A stretch of DNA of 64,000 nt, from contig UBMU01000033.1 of assembly GCA_900466605.1 (NCBI GenBank), forward strand, positions 46,281 through 110,280. Direction: 5' to 3'. This document shows positions 17,017-25,774 of this stretch, one piece after another. Source of the DNA: Hyphomicrobiales bacterium (lineage in GTDB: Bacteria > Pseudomonadota > Alphaproteobacteria > Rhizobiales > Rhizobiaceae). Each line of letters opens with the position of its first letter. Positions within the stretch are counted from its first letter, which is position 1. The position numbers were made by a program, and so were the translations under genes. The notes below the pieces were generated by a model. The model made no database searches. It worked only from the letters and a program-made list of their open reading frames with translations, and had not been told where the DNA came from.

Positions 17017-18014
17017 GCTGCCACCTCTGTTGGGATCTCTGACGCCGCCTTGTCTCGCAGGATGATGCGGCCGCGATTACGCTCGCGCCTTGCATTGAAG
17101 ACGACGGCGAGGATGATGACGGTGCCTGAAATCGCCATCTGCGTGAACGGCGAGATACCGATGACCGGGAGGGCGTTCTTGATGACGCCGAGGAAGAGAG
17201 CACCAAGCACGGTGCCGATCACTGAACCAACGCCGCCGGCAATGGAGATGCCACCGATAACGCAGGCCGCAACACTGTCGAGCTCGAAGCCGTTGGCGAT
17301 ATCGACGTAAGCGACCGCGTAGCGCGACACCCAGAGATAGCTTGCGAGACCCGCGAGCGCACCCGACAGAACGAAGGCGAGGAACTTTGTCCAGCCGACA
17401 TCCACGCCGGCGTAGACGGCAGCGGTGGGATTCCCGCCGGCCGCATAGGTGGAACGGCCGAACTGGGTGTGCTTCAAGAGCACATAGATCAGCGCGACGA
17501 TGACAATGGCCGCCCAGCTTAGGATCGGCATACCGAGGACGACAGTGCGCGGGACATTGAGAAACGTCGGCGTCATCTGATGCGCATTCACCCACTCACC
17601 GCCCGATAGCACGAAGGCCATGCCGCGATAAATGGTGAGAGTACCGAGAGTAACGACGATCGGCGGGATTTCCAGCGCCCAGACCAGGAAGCCGTTGATG
17701 GCGCCGAGGAAGGCGCCGATCAGGATGGCGGCAAGGATCAGGACAAAAAGCGGCAGATCGGCATAGGCAGCGTTCATCATTGCAATCGCCATGCCGGTGA
17801 AGGCAAGGTTTGCCGCAACCGAGAGATCGATCGACTTGGTCAGGATGACCGTCATCTGGGCAAGCGCCAGGATGATCAGGATAGAGGTGTCGTTGAAGAT
17901 GCCGGCAAGGTTGCCTGGTGTCGCGAAGCCCTGGGCTCGCGTCGAGAAGACCGCGATCATCACCGCGATGATGATGAAGAGTAGCGTTTCGCGTTTTTTC
18001 AGGAGTCTGGACAT
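17013..18014 (-). CDS. rhaP: Rhamnose ABC transporter permease RhaP
   Basis: A 333-residue RbsC-like permease paired with RhaQ. The SIDLSVAANLAFTG and CVIGGISIAGGVGSVIG segments mark the CUT2 family, which has no MalG-type EAA loop. It follows rhaT after 10 bp and overlaps rhaQ by 4 bp. Confidence 0.93.
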   Translation of the reverse strand: MSRLLKKRETLLFIIIAVMIAVFSTRAQGFATPGNLAGIFNDTSILIILALAQMTVILTKSIDLSVAANLAFTGMAIAMMNAAYADLPLFVLILAAILIGAFLGAINGFLVWALEIPPIVVTLGTLTIYRGMAFVLSGGEWVNAHQMTPTFLNVPRTVVLGMPILSWAAIVIVALIYVLLKHTQFGRSTYAAGGNPTAAVYAGVDVGWTKFLAFVLSGALAGLASYLWVSRYAVAYVDIANGFELDSVAACVIGGISIAGGVGSVIGTVLGALFLGVIKNALPVIGISPFTQMAISGTVIILAVVFNARRERNRGRIILRDKAASEIPTEVAA

Positions 18015-18024
18015 GCTGGTACCC

Positions 18025-19560
18025 TCAAGCGTTACCGGTGGCAGCGCGCACCAGCGTTTCCGGCGTCAAGTCCTTGCGGTCGAAGATGCCTGCCGACAGG
18101 CCTTCCTTCATGACGAGAACCCGGTCGGACATTCCAATGATCTCAGGCAGCTCAGACGAGATCATGATGATGGACAGGCCTTCGGCGGCGAGCTCGCTGA
18201 TGAAGCCGTGCACGGCGGCCTTCGAGCCGATGTCGATACCCTTGGTTGGCTCATCGAGGATGATGACCTTCGGCAGTGTTGCGAGCCACTTTCCGATGAC
18301 CACCTTCTGCTGGTTGCCGCCCGAGAGTGTGCCGACGGGAACGGACAGAGCCGCGGCGCGCAGATCGAGGCGCTCGGCATATTTGCGGGCGAGTGCGAAC
18401 TCGTTAGCGGCCTTCAGGAAGCCCTTGCGCGACGTGCGCCCAAGCGAGGGAAGCGTCATGTTCTGGTAGATCGGCATCGGCAGAGCCAGGCCATGACGCC
18501 CGCGCTCTTCAGGGACATAGACAATACCGGCGCGAATGGCATCCAGGGGTGACTGGATCGCAACCTCTTGACCTTCCAGTCGAAGTCTACCGGAAGCTGG
18601 CCTGGTGACGCCGAAAAGGGACTGACAGAGCTCAGAACGGCCGGCTCCAATCAACCCGTAGACCCCAAGGATTTCACCCTTGCGCAGGGTGAAAGAGATG
18701 TCGCGAAATTCTGTCTGGTGACAGTATTTCTCGACTTCAAGGACGGGACCACCAATTGCCACATCAATTTTGGGAAATGCATTCTCGACATCGCGTCCAA
18801 CCATGAGCCGGACGATATCGTCCTGCGGTGTCTGCTTGAGTTGGCCGTGGCCAACAGCACGACCATCGCGAAAAACGACGAAATTATCGGCAATTTCATA
18901 AAGCTCGTCGAACTTGTGGCTTATGAAAAGGATAGCCTTGCCCTGCGCCTTCAGACCCTCGACGATCCGGAAAAGGTCATCGATTTCCTTGCGTGACAAC
19001 GCAGCCGTCGGCTCGTCCATAATGACGATTCGCGCTTCAATGGAGAGTGCCCTGGCGATGGCAACGAGATGGCGTTGGGCGATCGAGAGATCCTTAAGGC
19101 GGATCGTAGGATCGATATTACTTTCAAGGGAGTGGAGCAACTCCTTCGAGCGACTGTTCATCAGCTTCCAGTCGATCGTCCGTAGCTTTGTACGCGGCGC
19201 ATGGCCAAGGAAGATGTTCTCAGCAACTGTCAGTTCATCGAACAGCACTGTTTCTTGATGAATGGCGGTGACCCCGACATCGATGGCGGCCTGCGCACTG
19301 GCAAACGTCGTCGGGGTGCCGTCGATAATAATCTCGCCCTCGTTCGGCCGATAGATGCCGGTCAGGATCTTGACGAGGGTCGACTTGCCGGCGCCGTTTT
19401 CGCCGATAAGGGCGGTGACCTTGCCGGGGTAGAGCGCGATGCTGACGTTGTCGAGCGCCTTCACGCCGGGGAAAATCTGCGAGATGCCACGCATCTCCAG
19501 GACGGCGGGCGCATCGGCGGCCGTGATATCCGCGACAGGTGGTTGAAGGACAGTGTTCAT
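18025..19560 (-). CDS. rhaT: Rhamnose ABC transporter ATPase RhaT (two-domain)
   Basis: A 511-residue fused ATPase of the RbsA/MglA type. The first nucleotide-binding domain has Walker A GENGAGKST but the degenerate signature LSIAQRHLVAIARAL. The second has the degenerate Walker A GLIGAGRSE and a normal LSGGNQQKV signature. This reciprocal asymmetry is usual in CUT2 ATPases. Start ATG 19560 leads into MNTVLQPPVAD; longer in-frame starts would run through the hairpin into rhaS. There is no strong Shine-Dalgarno sequence. Not to be confused with the unrelated enterobacterial proton symporter also called RhaT. Confidence 0.93.
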   Translation of the reverse strand: MNTVLQPPVADITAADAPAVLEMRGISQIFPGVKALDNVSIALYPGKVTALIGENGAGKSTLVKILTGIYRPNEGEIIIDGTPTTFASAQAAIDVGVTAIHQETVLFDELTVAENIFLGHAPRTKLRTIDWKLMNSRSKELLHSLESNIDPTIRLKDLSIAQRHLVAIARALSIEARIVIMDEPTAALSRKEIDDLFRIVEGLKAQGKAILFISHKFDELYEIADNFVVFRDGRAVGHGQLKQTPQDDIVRLMVGRDVENAFPKIDVAIGGPVLEVEKYCHQTEFRDISFTLRKGEILGVYGLIGAGRSELCQSLFGVTRPASGRLRLEGQEVAIQSPLDAIRAGIVYVPEERGRHGLALPMPIYQNMTLPSLGRTSRKGFLKAANEFALARKYAERLDLRAAALSVPVGTLSGGNQQKVVIGKWLATLPKVIILDEPTKGIDIGSKAAVHGFISELAAEGLSIIMISSELPEIIGMSDRVLVMKEGLSAGIFDRKDLTPETLVRAATGNA

Positions 19561-19590
19561 CAGCGTTTTACCAGTGTTCAATGGGAACGT

Positions 19591-19612
19591 CCCGGCGGCC
19601 TGAACCGCCGGG
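19591..19612 (-). other. Intercistronic hairpin between rhaS and rhaT
   Basis: CCCGGCGG and CCGCCGGG form an 8-bp perfect stem around a 6-base loop in the 73-bp gap after the binding-protein gene. No U-run follows in the operon direction. It probably lowers expression of the downstream transporter genes relative to rhaS, or protects the rhaS message from decay. Confidence 0.7.
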
Positions 19613-19633
19613 TTTTGCTTGGATCGCGAGGTC

Positions 19634-20629
19634 TTAGAAAACCTTCGAGAACTGGTCGATGTTCGAAGCGTTGTAGATGAAGGGATCGGCCATTGCGGCT
19701 TCTCCCTTTTCATCAACCTTGATCTTACCCATGCGGCCGGCCTCGATTTCGGTGCCCGGCTTGCCGGTCGCGTCACCCTTTACGAGGTGGTAGGCGATCT
19801 GCGTTGCGGAGTAACCGAGGTCGATCGGGTTCCAGATCGCGAATTCCTTTGTCGCGCCAGACTTGATCGCACCGGCCATTTCGGACGGCAGACCAAGACC
19901 CGTTACGTAGACCTTGCCGACGAGACCCTTGTCTTCGACAACCTTGGAAGCAGCCAGAACGCCGACCGTCGTCGGAGCGACGATGACCTTGACGTTCGGG
20001 TTGGACTTCAGCAGGCCTTCGGCTTCACGATAGGACTTGTCCGAAAGATCGTCGCCGTAAACGGTGGTGACGAGGTTCAGGCCAGCGAAGTCCTTGAGCT
20101 GCTTCTTCATCTGGTCGATCCAGATGTTCTGGTTGGTCGAGGTCGTGGTTGCAGAAAGGATCGCGAAATCGCCCTTGCCGCCTTCAAGATGATCCTTGAC
20201 GAGTGTCAGGCACATCTTGCCGATCAGTTCGTTCGACGAAGGGTTCAGCTGCAGGATACGGCCGTCCTTGTTGACGCCGGAATCCCAGGAGATGACTTTG
20301 ATACCGCGCTGCTTGGCCTTCTTGAGAGCCGGGATAACAGCGTCCGGATCGTTGGCGGAGATCGCGATAGCGTCAACGCCCTGAGCGATCAGCGAGTTGA
20401 TGACTTCGATCTGGCCTTCGGCCGTCGTCGAGGTCGGGCCGGTGTAGATCACTTCCACGCCGCCGAGTTCCTTGGCTGCTTCCTGTGCGCCCTTGTTGGC
20501 GGCTTCAAAGAAGCCGTTACCGAGAGACTTCACCACCAGGCCGATCTTGATGTCCTTGGCGCTTGCTGCACCTGCCATCAAGGCGACTGCAAAGGCGACG
20601 CCCACTGCCAGTGTTTTTGCGAGTTTCAT
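19634..20629 (-). CDS. rhaS: Rhamnose-binding periplasmic protein RhaS
   Basis: A 331-residue periplasmic binding protein of the RbsB/LsrB class. Start ATG 20629 has GGGAGG upstream and opens a signal peptide (MKLAKTLAVGVAFAVALMAG, cleavage after ASA). The mature protein shows the fold's usual VVKSLGNGFFEAANKGAQEA and DAIAISANDPDAV segments. It lies 51 bp after rhaR. Confidence 0.94.
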   Translation of the reverse strand: MKLAKTLAVGVAFAVALMAGAASAKDIKIGLVVKSLGNGFFEAANKGAQEAAKELGGVEVIYTGPTSTTAEGQIEVINSLIAQGVDAIAISANDPDAVIPALKKAKQRGIKVISWDSGVNKDGRILQLNPSSNELIGKMCLTLVKDHLEGGKGDFAILSATTTSTNQNIWIDQMKKQLKDFAGLNLVTTVYGDDLSDKSYREAEGLLKSNPNVKVIVAPTTVGVLAASKVVEDKGLVGKVYVTGLGLPSEMAGAIKSGATKEFAIWNPIDLGYSATQIAYHLVKGDATGKPGTEIEAGRMGKIKVDEKGEAAMADPFIYNASNIDQFSKVF

Positions 20630-20680
20630 GCTTTCATCCTCCCACGTTGTTAAGGCTTGAATACATCCTGCCGGTGCCAT

Positions 20681-21490
20681 TCATGCGACCGACGAGGAAT
20701 CCTCCTTCGCTTGCGAGATCGTGCTCGCAACGACGAGTCTGATGCCCGCATCTTCGATCATACGGCCGGCTTCCTCGGAAATGCCGTCATCCGTGATGAT
20801 CGTCGAAACACGGTCGAGCGGGCACAAGATCAGGCTCGACCGGCGGTTAAATTTGCTGGAATCAACCATGACGACGAGTTCGTCGGCCTGATGCATCAGC
20901 TTCTGTTCGCTCTGAATGATCTGCGCGTCGGCTTCCATGATGCCGTGCGGACCGACGCCCTGGGCGCCGATGAAGAAGCGACGGGCATAGAAATTGCGGA
21001 TCGCATCGTTGTCGAATGGCGACAGGATCAGGCTCTGCTCGCGATAGATCACGCCACCGGGCACTGTGACCGTATTCTTCGAGTGCTTTACGAGATGCTC
21101 AGCAATCGCAAACGAGTTCGTCATGACCTGCATGCGATGCGCCGCCATGAAATGCACCATCTGGAAGGTGGTTGTACCGCCATTGATGATGATCGCATCG
21201 CCTGGATCGCACAAATCAACCGCCGCTCGGGCAATTGAGCGTTTTTTATCGATATTGACTGATTCTGAAACGCGGAATGGGCGCCCGGCGAGATTTCCGA
21301 GCTGCGGGGGATGAACTGCCTCCGCGCCGCCGCGGACGCGCCGGATCTTCCCCTGCACATGAAGAGCCGCGATGTCACGCCGGATTGTCGCCTCGGAAGC
21401 CTCAGTCAGTTCAGAAATATCCTGAATCGTGACGACAGACTTTTCCTGTACGGCGCTCAATATGATGCGATGGCGTTCGCGTTCGTGCAT
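20681..21490 (-). CDS. rhaR: DeoR-family regulator RhaR
   Basis: A 269-residue DeoR-type repressor. The N-terminal helix-turn-helix (TIQDISELTEASEATIRRDI) is followed by a sugar-phosphate-sensing DeoRC domain with the INGGTTTFQMVHFM phosphate-binding loop. In R. leguminosarum RhaR negatively controls rhamnose genes. It heads the rhaRSTPQUK unit and is divergent from rhaDI. GGAGG lies 6 bases before ATG 21490. The effector is probably a rhamnose catabolic intermediate. Confidence 0.93.
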   Translation of the reverse strand: MHERERHRIILSAVQEKSVVTIQDISELTEASEATIRRDIAALHVQGKIRRVRGGAEAVHPPQLGNLAGRPFRVSESVNIDKKRSIARAAVDLCDPGDAIIINGGTTTFQMVHFMAAHRMQVMTNSFAIAEHLVKHSKNTVTVPGGVIYREQSLILSPFDNDAIRNFYARRFFIGAQGVGPHGIMEADAQIIQSEQKLMHQADELVVMVDSSKFNRRSSLILCPLDRVSTIITDDGISEEAGRMIEDAGIRLVVASTISQAKEDSSSVA

Positions 21491-21531
21491 GGGGTTCCTC
21501 CTAATTTGCTTATTTCGCAGTTGTGATTAGG

Positions 21532-21604
21532 TGTCAATCAAAAACGATCAAAAAATTTCATATTGCGCTGCACAATAACGGAATTTGATCGTTTTCGATT
21601 GACA
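21532..21604. promoter_or_regulatory. Long inverted repeat, likely RhaR operators for rhaR and rhaD
   Basis: Arms 21532-21552 and 21584-21604 (TGTCAATCAAAAACGATCAA and its complement) are 21 bp long with one mismatch, 31 bases apart, centred between the divergent rhaR and rhaD genes. Each arm contains the tandem motif ATCAAAAACGATCAAA, i.e. two GATCAAA-like half sites. AT-rich tandem half sites are what DeoR-family proteins usually bind. Each arm lies about 40 to 90 bp before one of the start codons, so both transcription units can be controlled. Confidence 0.75.
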
Positions 21605-21690
21605 ATGGCTATTTCTATGAGCGATACCGTCACCGCAAAGGGGCGCGGAGTTCGTTCGTGCTTCCAAGAAATTTTACATGGGAGGATGAC

Positions 21691-23787
21691 ATGGCGGCAA
21701 CCGTCCGGCTTCTTGATAATCGTTGGGACGATTCATATGCGGCAGGCCTCGATGAGCCTGGAAAGCTGCTTTATCGCTCGAATCTGCTCGGTGCTGACAA
21801 GCGCATCACCAACTATGGCGGCGGCAACACCTCTGCAAAGGTCATGGAAACCGACCCGCTGACAGGCGAGAAGGTCAAGGTTCTCTGGGTCAAGGGCTCT
21901 GGCGGCGACGTAGGCACCATCAAGCTTGACGGCTTTGCGACCCTTTACCAAGACAAGCTGGACGCGCTGAAGGGCATCTACAAGGGCGTTGAAGACGAAG
22001 ACCGCATGGTCGGCTTCCTCCCGCATTGCACCTACAATCTCAACAGCCGCGCTGCTTCGATCGATACGCCGCTGCATGGTTTCGTACCGTTCACGCATGT
22101 TGACCACATGCATCCGGACGCGATCATCGCGATCGCCGCTTCGAAGAATTCCAAGGAACTGACCCAACAGATCTTCGGCGCCGACATCGGCTGGCTGCCA
22201 TGGCGCCGCCCGGGCTTTCAGCTCGGCCTCGACCTCGAAGCCTTCGTCAAGGCAAACCCGAATTCGAAGGGCGTCGTGCTCGAAAGTCACGGTCTCTTCA
22301 CCTGGGCAAACGATGCAAAGGCTTGCTACGAGCTGACGCTCGACATCATCAACAAGGCGATCGTCTGGTTTGCCGAAAAGACCGAAGGCAAGACCATCTT
22401 CGGTGGTGCCGTCGCCAAGAGCTTGCCGGTGGAAGAGCGCCGTGCCATTGCCGCTCGCCTGATGCCGGAAATCCGCGGCCGCATCGGCAAGGCGGAGCGC
22501 AAGCTTGGCCACTTTGACGATCAGGACGCCGTTCTCGAATTCGTTAACTCGAAGAACCTGCAGCCGCTCGGTGCGCTCGGGACCAGCTGCCCGGACCACT
22601 TCCTGCGCACAAAGATCCGCCCGCTGATCGTCGATTTTGACCCGGCGAAGCCTGACGTCGATGCGATCGTTGCCGGTCTAGACAAGGCGCTCGAAGACTA
22701 CCGCGCCGACTACGCCCGCTACTACAATGACTGCAAGCATGACAATTCGCCTGCCATGCGCGACGCGAACCCGGTCATCTTCCTCGTCCCCGGCGTCGGC
22801 ATGCTGTCGTTCGCCCGCGACAAGGCAACGGCCCGTATCGCCAGCGAGTTCTATGTCAACGCCATCAACGTCATGCGCGGCGCATCGACCGTTTCGGAAT
22901 ACCAGGGCCTGCCTGAGCAGGAAGCCTTCGACATCGAATACTGGCTGCTCGAAGAAGCCAAGCTCCAGCGCATGCCGAAGCCGAAGAGCCTGGCCGGCAA
23001 GGTTGCTTTCGTCACCGGCGGTGCCGGCGGCATTGGCCGTGCGACGGCTGCCCGCCTGATCGGCGAGGGTGCGTGCGTGGTTCTGGCCGATATCGATCAG
23101 GAAGCGCTCGCCAACACGAAGGCCGATTTCGCCAAGCAGTTCGGCGCCGATGCCGTTTGCGGCGTCAAGCTCGACGTGACCAAGGAAGACGGCGTGATCT
23201 CGTCCTTCGCGGAAGCCTGCGTCGAATTCGGCGGCGTCGATATCCTCGTTTCGAACGCTGGTATCGCTTCGTCCGCACCGATCGAAAGCACTGAGCTTTC
23301 GATGTGGAACAAGAACATCGACATCCTGGCGACCGGCTACTTCCTGGTGTCGCGCGAAGCCTTCCGCCTGTTCCGCAAGCAGAACCTCGGCGGCAACGTC
23401 GTGTTCGTCGCATCCAAGAACGGTCTGGCCTCCTCGCCGAACGCCGCTGCATATTGCACGGCCAAGGCTGCCGAGATCCATCTCGCCCGTTGCCTGGCAC
23501 TTGAAGGTGCGGAAGCCGGCATTCGCGTCAACACCGTCAATCCGGATGCGGTTCTTCGTGGATCGAAGATCTGGAATGGCGAGTGGCGCGAGCAGCGTGC
23601 GGCATCGTCGAAGATCGAGATCAATGAGCTAGAAGAGCACTACCGCAAGCGCTCTATGCTTAAGCTCAACGTCTTCCCTGAAGACATCGCCGAGGCAATC
23701 TACTTCCTGGCGTCCGATCTCTCGGCGAAGTCCACCGGCAACATCATCAACGTCGATGCCGGCAACGCGCAGAGCTTCCCGCGCTAA
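21691..23787 (+). CDS. rhaD: Bifunctional rhamnulose-1-phosphate aldolase / alcohol dehydrogenase RhaD
   Basis: A 698-residue two-domain enzyme. The N-terminal part (about 1-430) is a class-II aldolase with HVDHMHPDAII and LESHGLFTWAND. It should split rhamnulose-1-phosphate into dihydroxyacetone phosphate and lactaldehyde. The C-terminal part (from about 435) is a short-chain dehydrogenase with FVTGGAGGIGRAT for NAD and the catalytic Tyr588-x3-Lys592 (YCTAK), which would act on lactaldehyde. Such fusions are the usual form in rhizobia. GGGAGGATGAC precedes ATG 21691; the in-frame ATG-less extension upstream is ignored. Confidence 0.94.
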   Translation: MAATVRLLDNRWDDSYAAGLDEPGKLLYRSNLLGADKRITNYGGGNTSAKVMETDPLTGEKVKVLWVKGSGGDVGTIKLDGFATLYQDKLDALKGIYKGVEDEDRMVGFLPHCTYNLNSRAASIDTPLHGFVPFTHVDHMHPDAIIAIAASKNSKELTQQIFGADIGWLPWRRPGFQLGLDLEAFVKANPNSKGVVLESHGLFTWANDAKACYELTLDIINKAIVWFAEKTEGKTIFGGAVAKSLPVEERRAIAARLMPEIRGRIGKAERKLGHFDDQDAVLEFVNSKNLQPLGALGTSCPDHFLRTKIRPLIVDFDPAKPDVDAIVAGLDKALEDYRADYARYYNDCKHDNSPAMRDANPVIFLVPGVGMLSFARDKATARIASEFYVNAINVMRGASTVSEYQGLPEQEAFDIEYWLLEEAKLQRMPKPKSLAGKVAFVTGGAGGIGRATAARLIGEGACVVLADIDQEALANTKADFAKQFGADAVCGVKLDVTKEDGVISSFAEACVEFGGVDILVSNAGIASSAPIESTELSMWNKNIDILATGYFLVSREAFRLFRKQNLGGNVVFVASKNGLASSPNAAAYCTAKAAEIHLARCLALEGAEAGIRVNTVNPDAVLRGSKIWNGEWREQRAASSKIEINELEEHYRKRSMLKLNVFPEDIAEAIYFLASDLSAKSTGNIINVDAGNAQSFPR

Positions 23788-23800
23788 GTCAAATTGCTGT

Positions 23801-23819
23801 GGCGGGCGTCATGCCCGCC
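23801..23819 (+). other. Intercistronic hairpin between rhaD and rhaI
   Basis: GGCGGGC and GCCCGCC form a 7-bp perfect stem with a GTCAT loop. No U-run follows. rhaI has its own GGAGG site just downstream. Confidence 0.6.
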
Positions 23820-23850
23820 GCGTCTCATCCAAATATCTCGGGAGGAACTC

Positions 23851-25143
23851 ATGGCCGAGTCCAAAATCGCGCAGGATGTGATTGCGCAGGAAAACGACAA
23901 GCGCGCATCTGCGCTCAAATCCGATTACGAAGCGCTTGGCGCCAATCTTTCGCGCCGTGGCATCGACATTGAAAACATCACGCGCCGTGTATCCGAATTC
24001 TTCGTCGCCGTTCCGTCGTGGGGCGTCGGCACCGGCGGCACGCGCTTTGCCCGCTTCCCCGGCACCGGCGAGCCGCGCGGCATCTTCGACAAGCTGGACG
24101 ATTGCTCTGTCATCAACGAGCTGACGCGCGCCACGCCGAACGTCTCGCTGCACATTCCGTGGGACAAGACCGACGCTGCGGAATTGAAGGCAAAGGGCGA
24201 TCAGCTCGGCCTCGGCTTCGACGCGATGAACTCCAACACCTTCTCCGACGCGCCCGACCAGGCCCATTCCTACAAGTATGGTTCGCTCAGCCACACCGAC
24301 GCAGCAACGCGCGCGCAGGCCGTCGAGCACAACATCGAATGCATCGAGATCGGCAAGGCAATCGGCTCCAAGGCGCTGACCGTCTGGGTCGGCGACGGTT
24401 CGAACTTCCCGGGCCAGAGCAACTTCACCAAAGCGTTCGAACGCTACCTCGCCTCGATGGCCGACATTTACAAGGCGCTGCCTGACGATTGGAAGCTGTT
24501 CTCCGAGCACAAGATGTACGAGCCGGCCTTCTACTCGACGGTCGTACAGGACTGGGGCACCAACTACCTGATCGCCCAGACGCTTGGCCCCAAGGCGCAT
24601 TGCCTTGTCGACCTCGGTCACCATGCGCCGAACACCAACATCGAGATGATTGTTGCCCGCCTGATCCAGTTTGGCAAGCTCGGCGGCTTCCATTTCAACG
24701 ACTCGAAGTACGGCGACGACGACCTCGACGCCGGCGCGATTGATCCGTATCGCTTGTTCCTCGTCTTCAACGAACTCGTTGAGGCCGAACAGCGCGGTGT
24801 CAACGACTTCAATCCGGCGCACATGATCGACCAGTCGCACAATGTGACCGATCCGATCGAAAGCCTGATCAACAGTGCCAACGAAATCCGCCGCGCCTAT
24901 GCGCAGGCGCTGATCGTCGACCGCAAGGCGCTTGCCGGCTTCCAGGACGAAAACGACGCGCTGATGGCGACCGAAACGCTGAAGCGCGCCTATCGCGCCG
25001 ACGTCGAGCCGATCCTGGCGGAAGCCCGGCGTCGTGCTGGCGGCGCAATCGATCCGGTCGCGACCTATCGCGCCAGCGGCTACCGCAAGAAGGTCGCCGC
25101 GGAGCGTCCGGCATCCGCTGCCGGCGGCGGTGGCATCATCTGA
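23851..25143 (+). CDS. rhaI: L-rhamnose isomerase RhaI
   Basis: A 430-residue TIM-barrel sugar isomerase of the rhizobial/Pseudomonas rhamnose-isomerase type, which converts L-rhamnose to L-rhamnulose. Conserved segments include SEHKMYEPAFYS, LVDLGHHAPNTNIE and GFHFNDSKYGDDDLD, which supply the metal-binding Glu, Asp and His residues of this family. ATG 23851 follows GGGAGGA. It forms the rhaDI operon with rhaD and is followed by a terminator-like hairpin. Confidence 0.93.
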   Translation: MAESKIAQDVIAQENDKRASALKSDYEALGANLSRRGIDIENITRRVSEFFVAVPSWGVGTGGTRFARFPGTGEPRGIFDKLDDCSVINELTRATPNVSLHIPWDKTDAAELKAKGDQLGLGFDAMNSNTFSDAPDQAHSYKYGSLSHTDAATRAQAVEHNIECIEIGKAIGSKALTVWVGDGSNFPGQSNFTKAFERYLASMADIYKALPDDWKLFSEHKMYEPAFYSTVVQDWGTNYLIAQTLGPKAHCLVDLGHHAPNTNIEMIVARLIQFGKLGGFHFNDSKYGDDDLDAGAIDPYRLFLVFNELVEAEQRGVNDFNPAHMIDQSHNVTDPIESLINSANEIRRAYAQALIVDRKALAGFQDENDALMATETLKRAYRADVEPILAEARRRAGGAIDPVATYRASGYRKKVAAERPASAAGGGGII

Positions 25144-25168
25144 TCCTCAGCCTCCCAAGGCTTTTTGC

Positions 25169-25197
25169 AGGGCCGCTGTCGACGAGACAGTGGCCCT
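25169..25197 (+). terminator. Probable terminator of rhaDI
   Basis: AGGGCCGCTGTC and GACAGTGGCCCT form a 12-bp stem (one G-T pair) around a 5-base loop, followed by ATTTCGTTT. It lies between the convergent rhaI and AhpD-like genes and could serve both directions; the opposite side has AAAAAG, read as CTTTTT on the other strand. Confidence 0.75.
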
Positions 25198-25204
25198 ATT
25201 TCGT

Positions 25205-25663
25205 TTACGGCTTCCACTGGCCGGCGATTTGTCGGGTCGCGATGTTCAGTCGGTTCCAGACGTTGACGTTGGCGATAGCGATTACGAGCGCTGCAAGACT
25301 CTTTCCATCGAAATGCCGCGCCGCTTCGTCCCAGATGTCGTCAGGCACGGGGTCCGCACGATCGCCGACCCGCGTGACAGCTTCCGTCAGCGCCAGAGCG
25401 GCCCGTTCCGCATCGGTGAAATAGGGCGTGTCCCGCCAGGCGCTGACGGCAAACAGCCGCTCGTCCGTTTCTCCCGCTTTCTTCGCGATGCGCGGATGAC
25501 CATCGATGCAGACGCTGCATCCGTTGATCTGGCTGGCGCGCAGATTGACGAGTTCCAGGAGGATCGGCGACAGACCTGATTTGGCAGGTATCGATCCAAG
25601 GGCGTGCAGCGCCTGCATCGCTTCCGGGACGACGACAGCTGGATTTGCCATTCTCGCTTGCAT
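25205..25663 (-). CDS. Carboxymuconolactone decarboxylase / AhpD-like protein
   Basis: A 152-residue protein of the CMD/AhpD fold. The redox-type motif NGCSVCIDGH (C-x2-C-x3-H) is present near residues 47-56, so it may be a peroxidase-like reductase rather than a lactone decarboxylase. Start ATG 25663 has AAGGAG at good spacing. It is divergent from an ECF41-type sigma factor gene. ECF41 genes are known to be linked to such CMD-type partners, and an ECF41-type promoter on the minus strand precedes this gene, so the sigma factor very likely drives it. Confidence 0.9.
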   Translation of the reverse strand: MQARMANPAVVVPEAMQALHALGSIPAKSGLSPILLELVNLRASQINGCSVCIDGHPRIAKKAGETDERLFAVSAWRDTPYFTDAERAALALTEAVTRVGDRADPVPDDIWDEAARHFDGKSLAALVIAIANVNVWNRLNIATRQIAGQWKP

Positions 25664-25712
25664 GATGTCTCTCCTTGATGTGTTTTCCAAAATGACGCCA
25701 CCGGCCGTGCTT

Positions 25713-25739
25713 TGTCACATCGCCCGGGTTTCGTTCGTC
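25713..25739 (+). promoter_or_regulatory. ECF41-type promoter for the sigma factor gene (autoregulation)
   Basis: TGTCACA (25713-25719), exactly 16 bases, then CGTC (25736-25739). This is the motif described for ECF41 sigma factors. It points at the sigma gene, whose ATG lies 35 bp downstream. Confidence 0.8.
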
Positions 25740-25747
25740 ATGGAGTT

Positions 25748-25774
25748 GACGGAGCAGGCGGGAGGAGTGTGACA
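25748..25774 (-). promoter_or_regulatory. ECF41-type promoter for the AhpD-like gene
   Basis: On the minus strand, TGTCACA (25774-25768), exactly 16 bases, then CGTC (25751-25748). It points at the AhpD-like gene, whose ATG is about 85 bp downstream. It faces the plus-strand copy with 8 bases between the two CGTC boxes, and its -35 box overlaps the sigma gene's translation start region. Confidence 0.8.

Noticed and set aside
16420..17310. Long open frame on the plus strand opposite rhaQ and rhaP
   Set aside because: It is rich in Asp, Arg and Gln with no ribosome-binding site and lies fully antisense to two well-supported permease genes; a mirror effect of GC-rich codon use.
19619..20653. 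344-codon open frame on the plus strand opposite rhaS
   Set aside because: Antisense to a clear binding protein with signal peptide; no family pattern.
23809..24840. 343-codon open frame on the minus strand opposite rhaI
   Set aside because: Antisense to a recognised isomerase; composition (Val/Arg/Asp rich) typical of a complementary-strand artefact.
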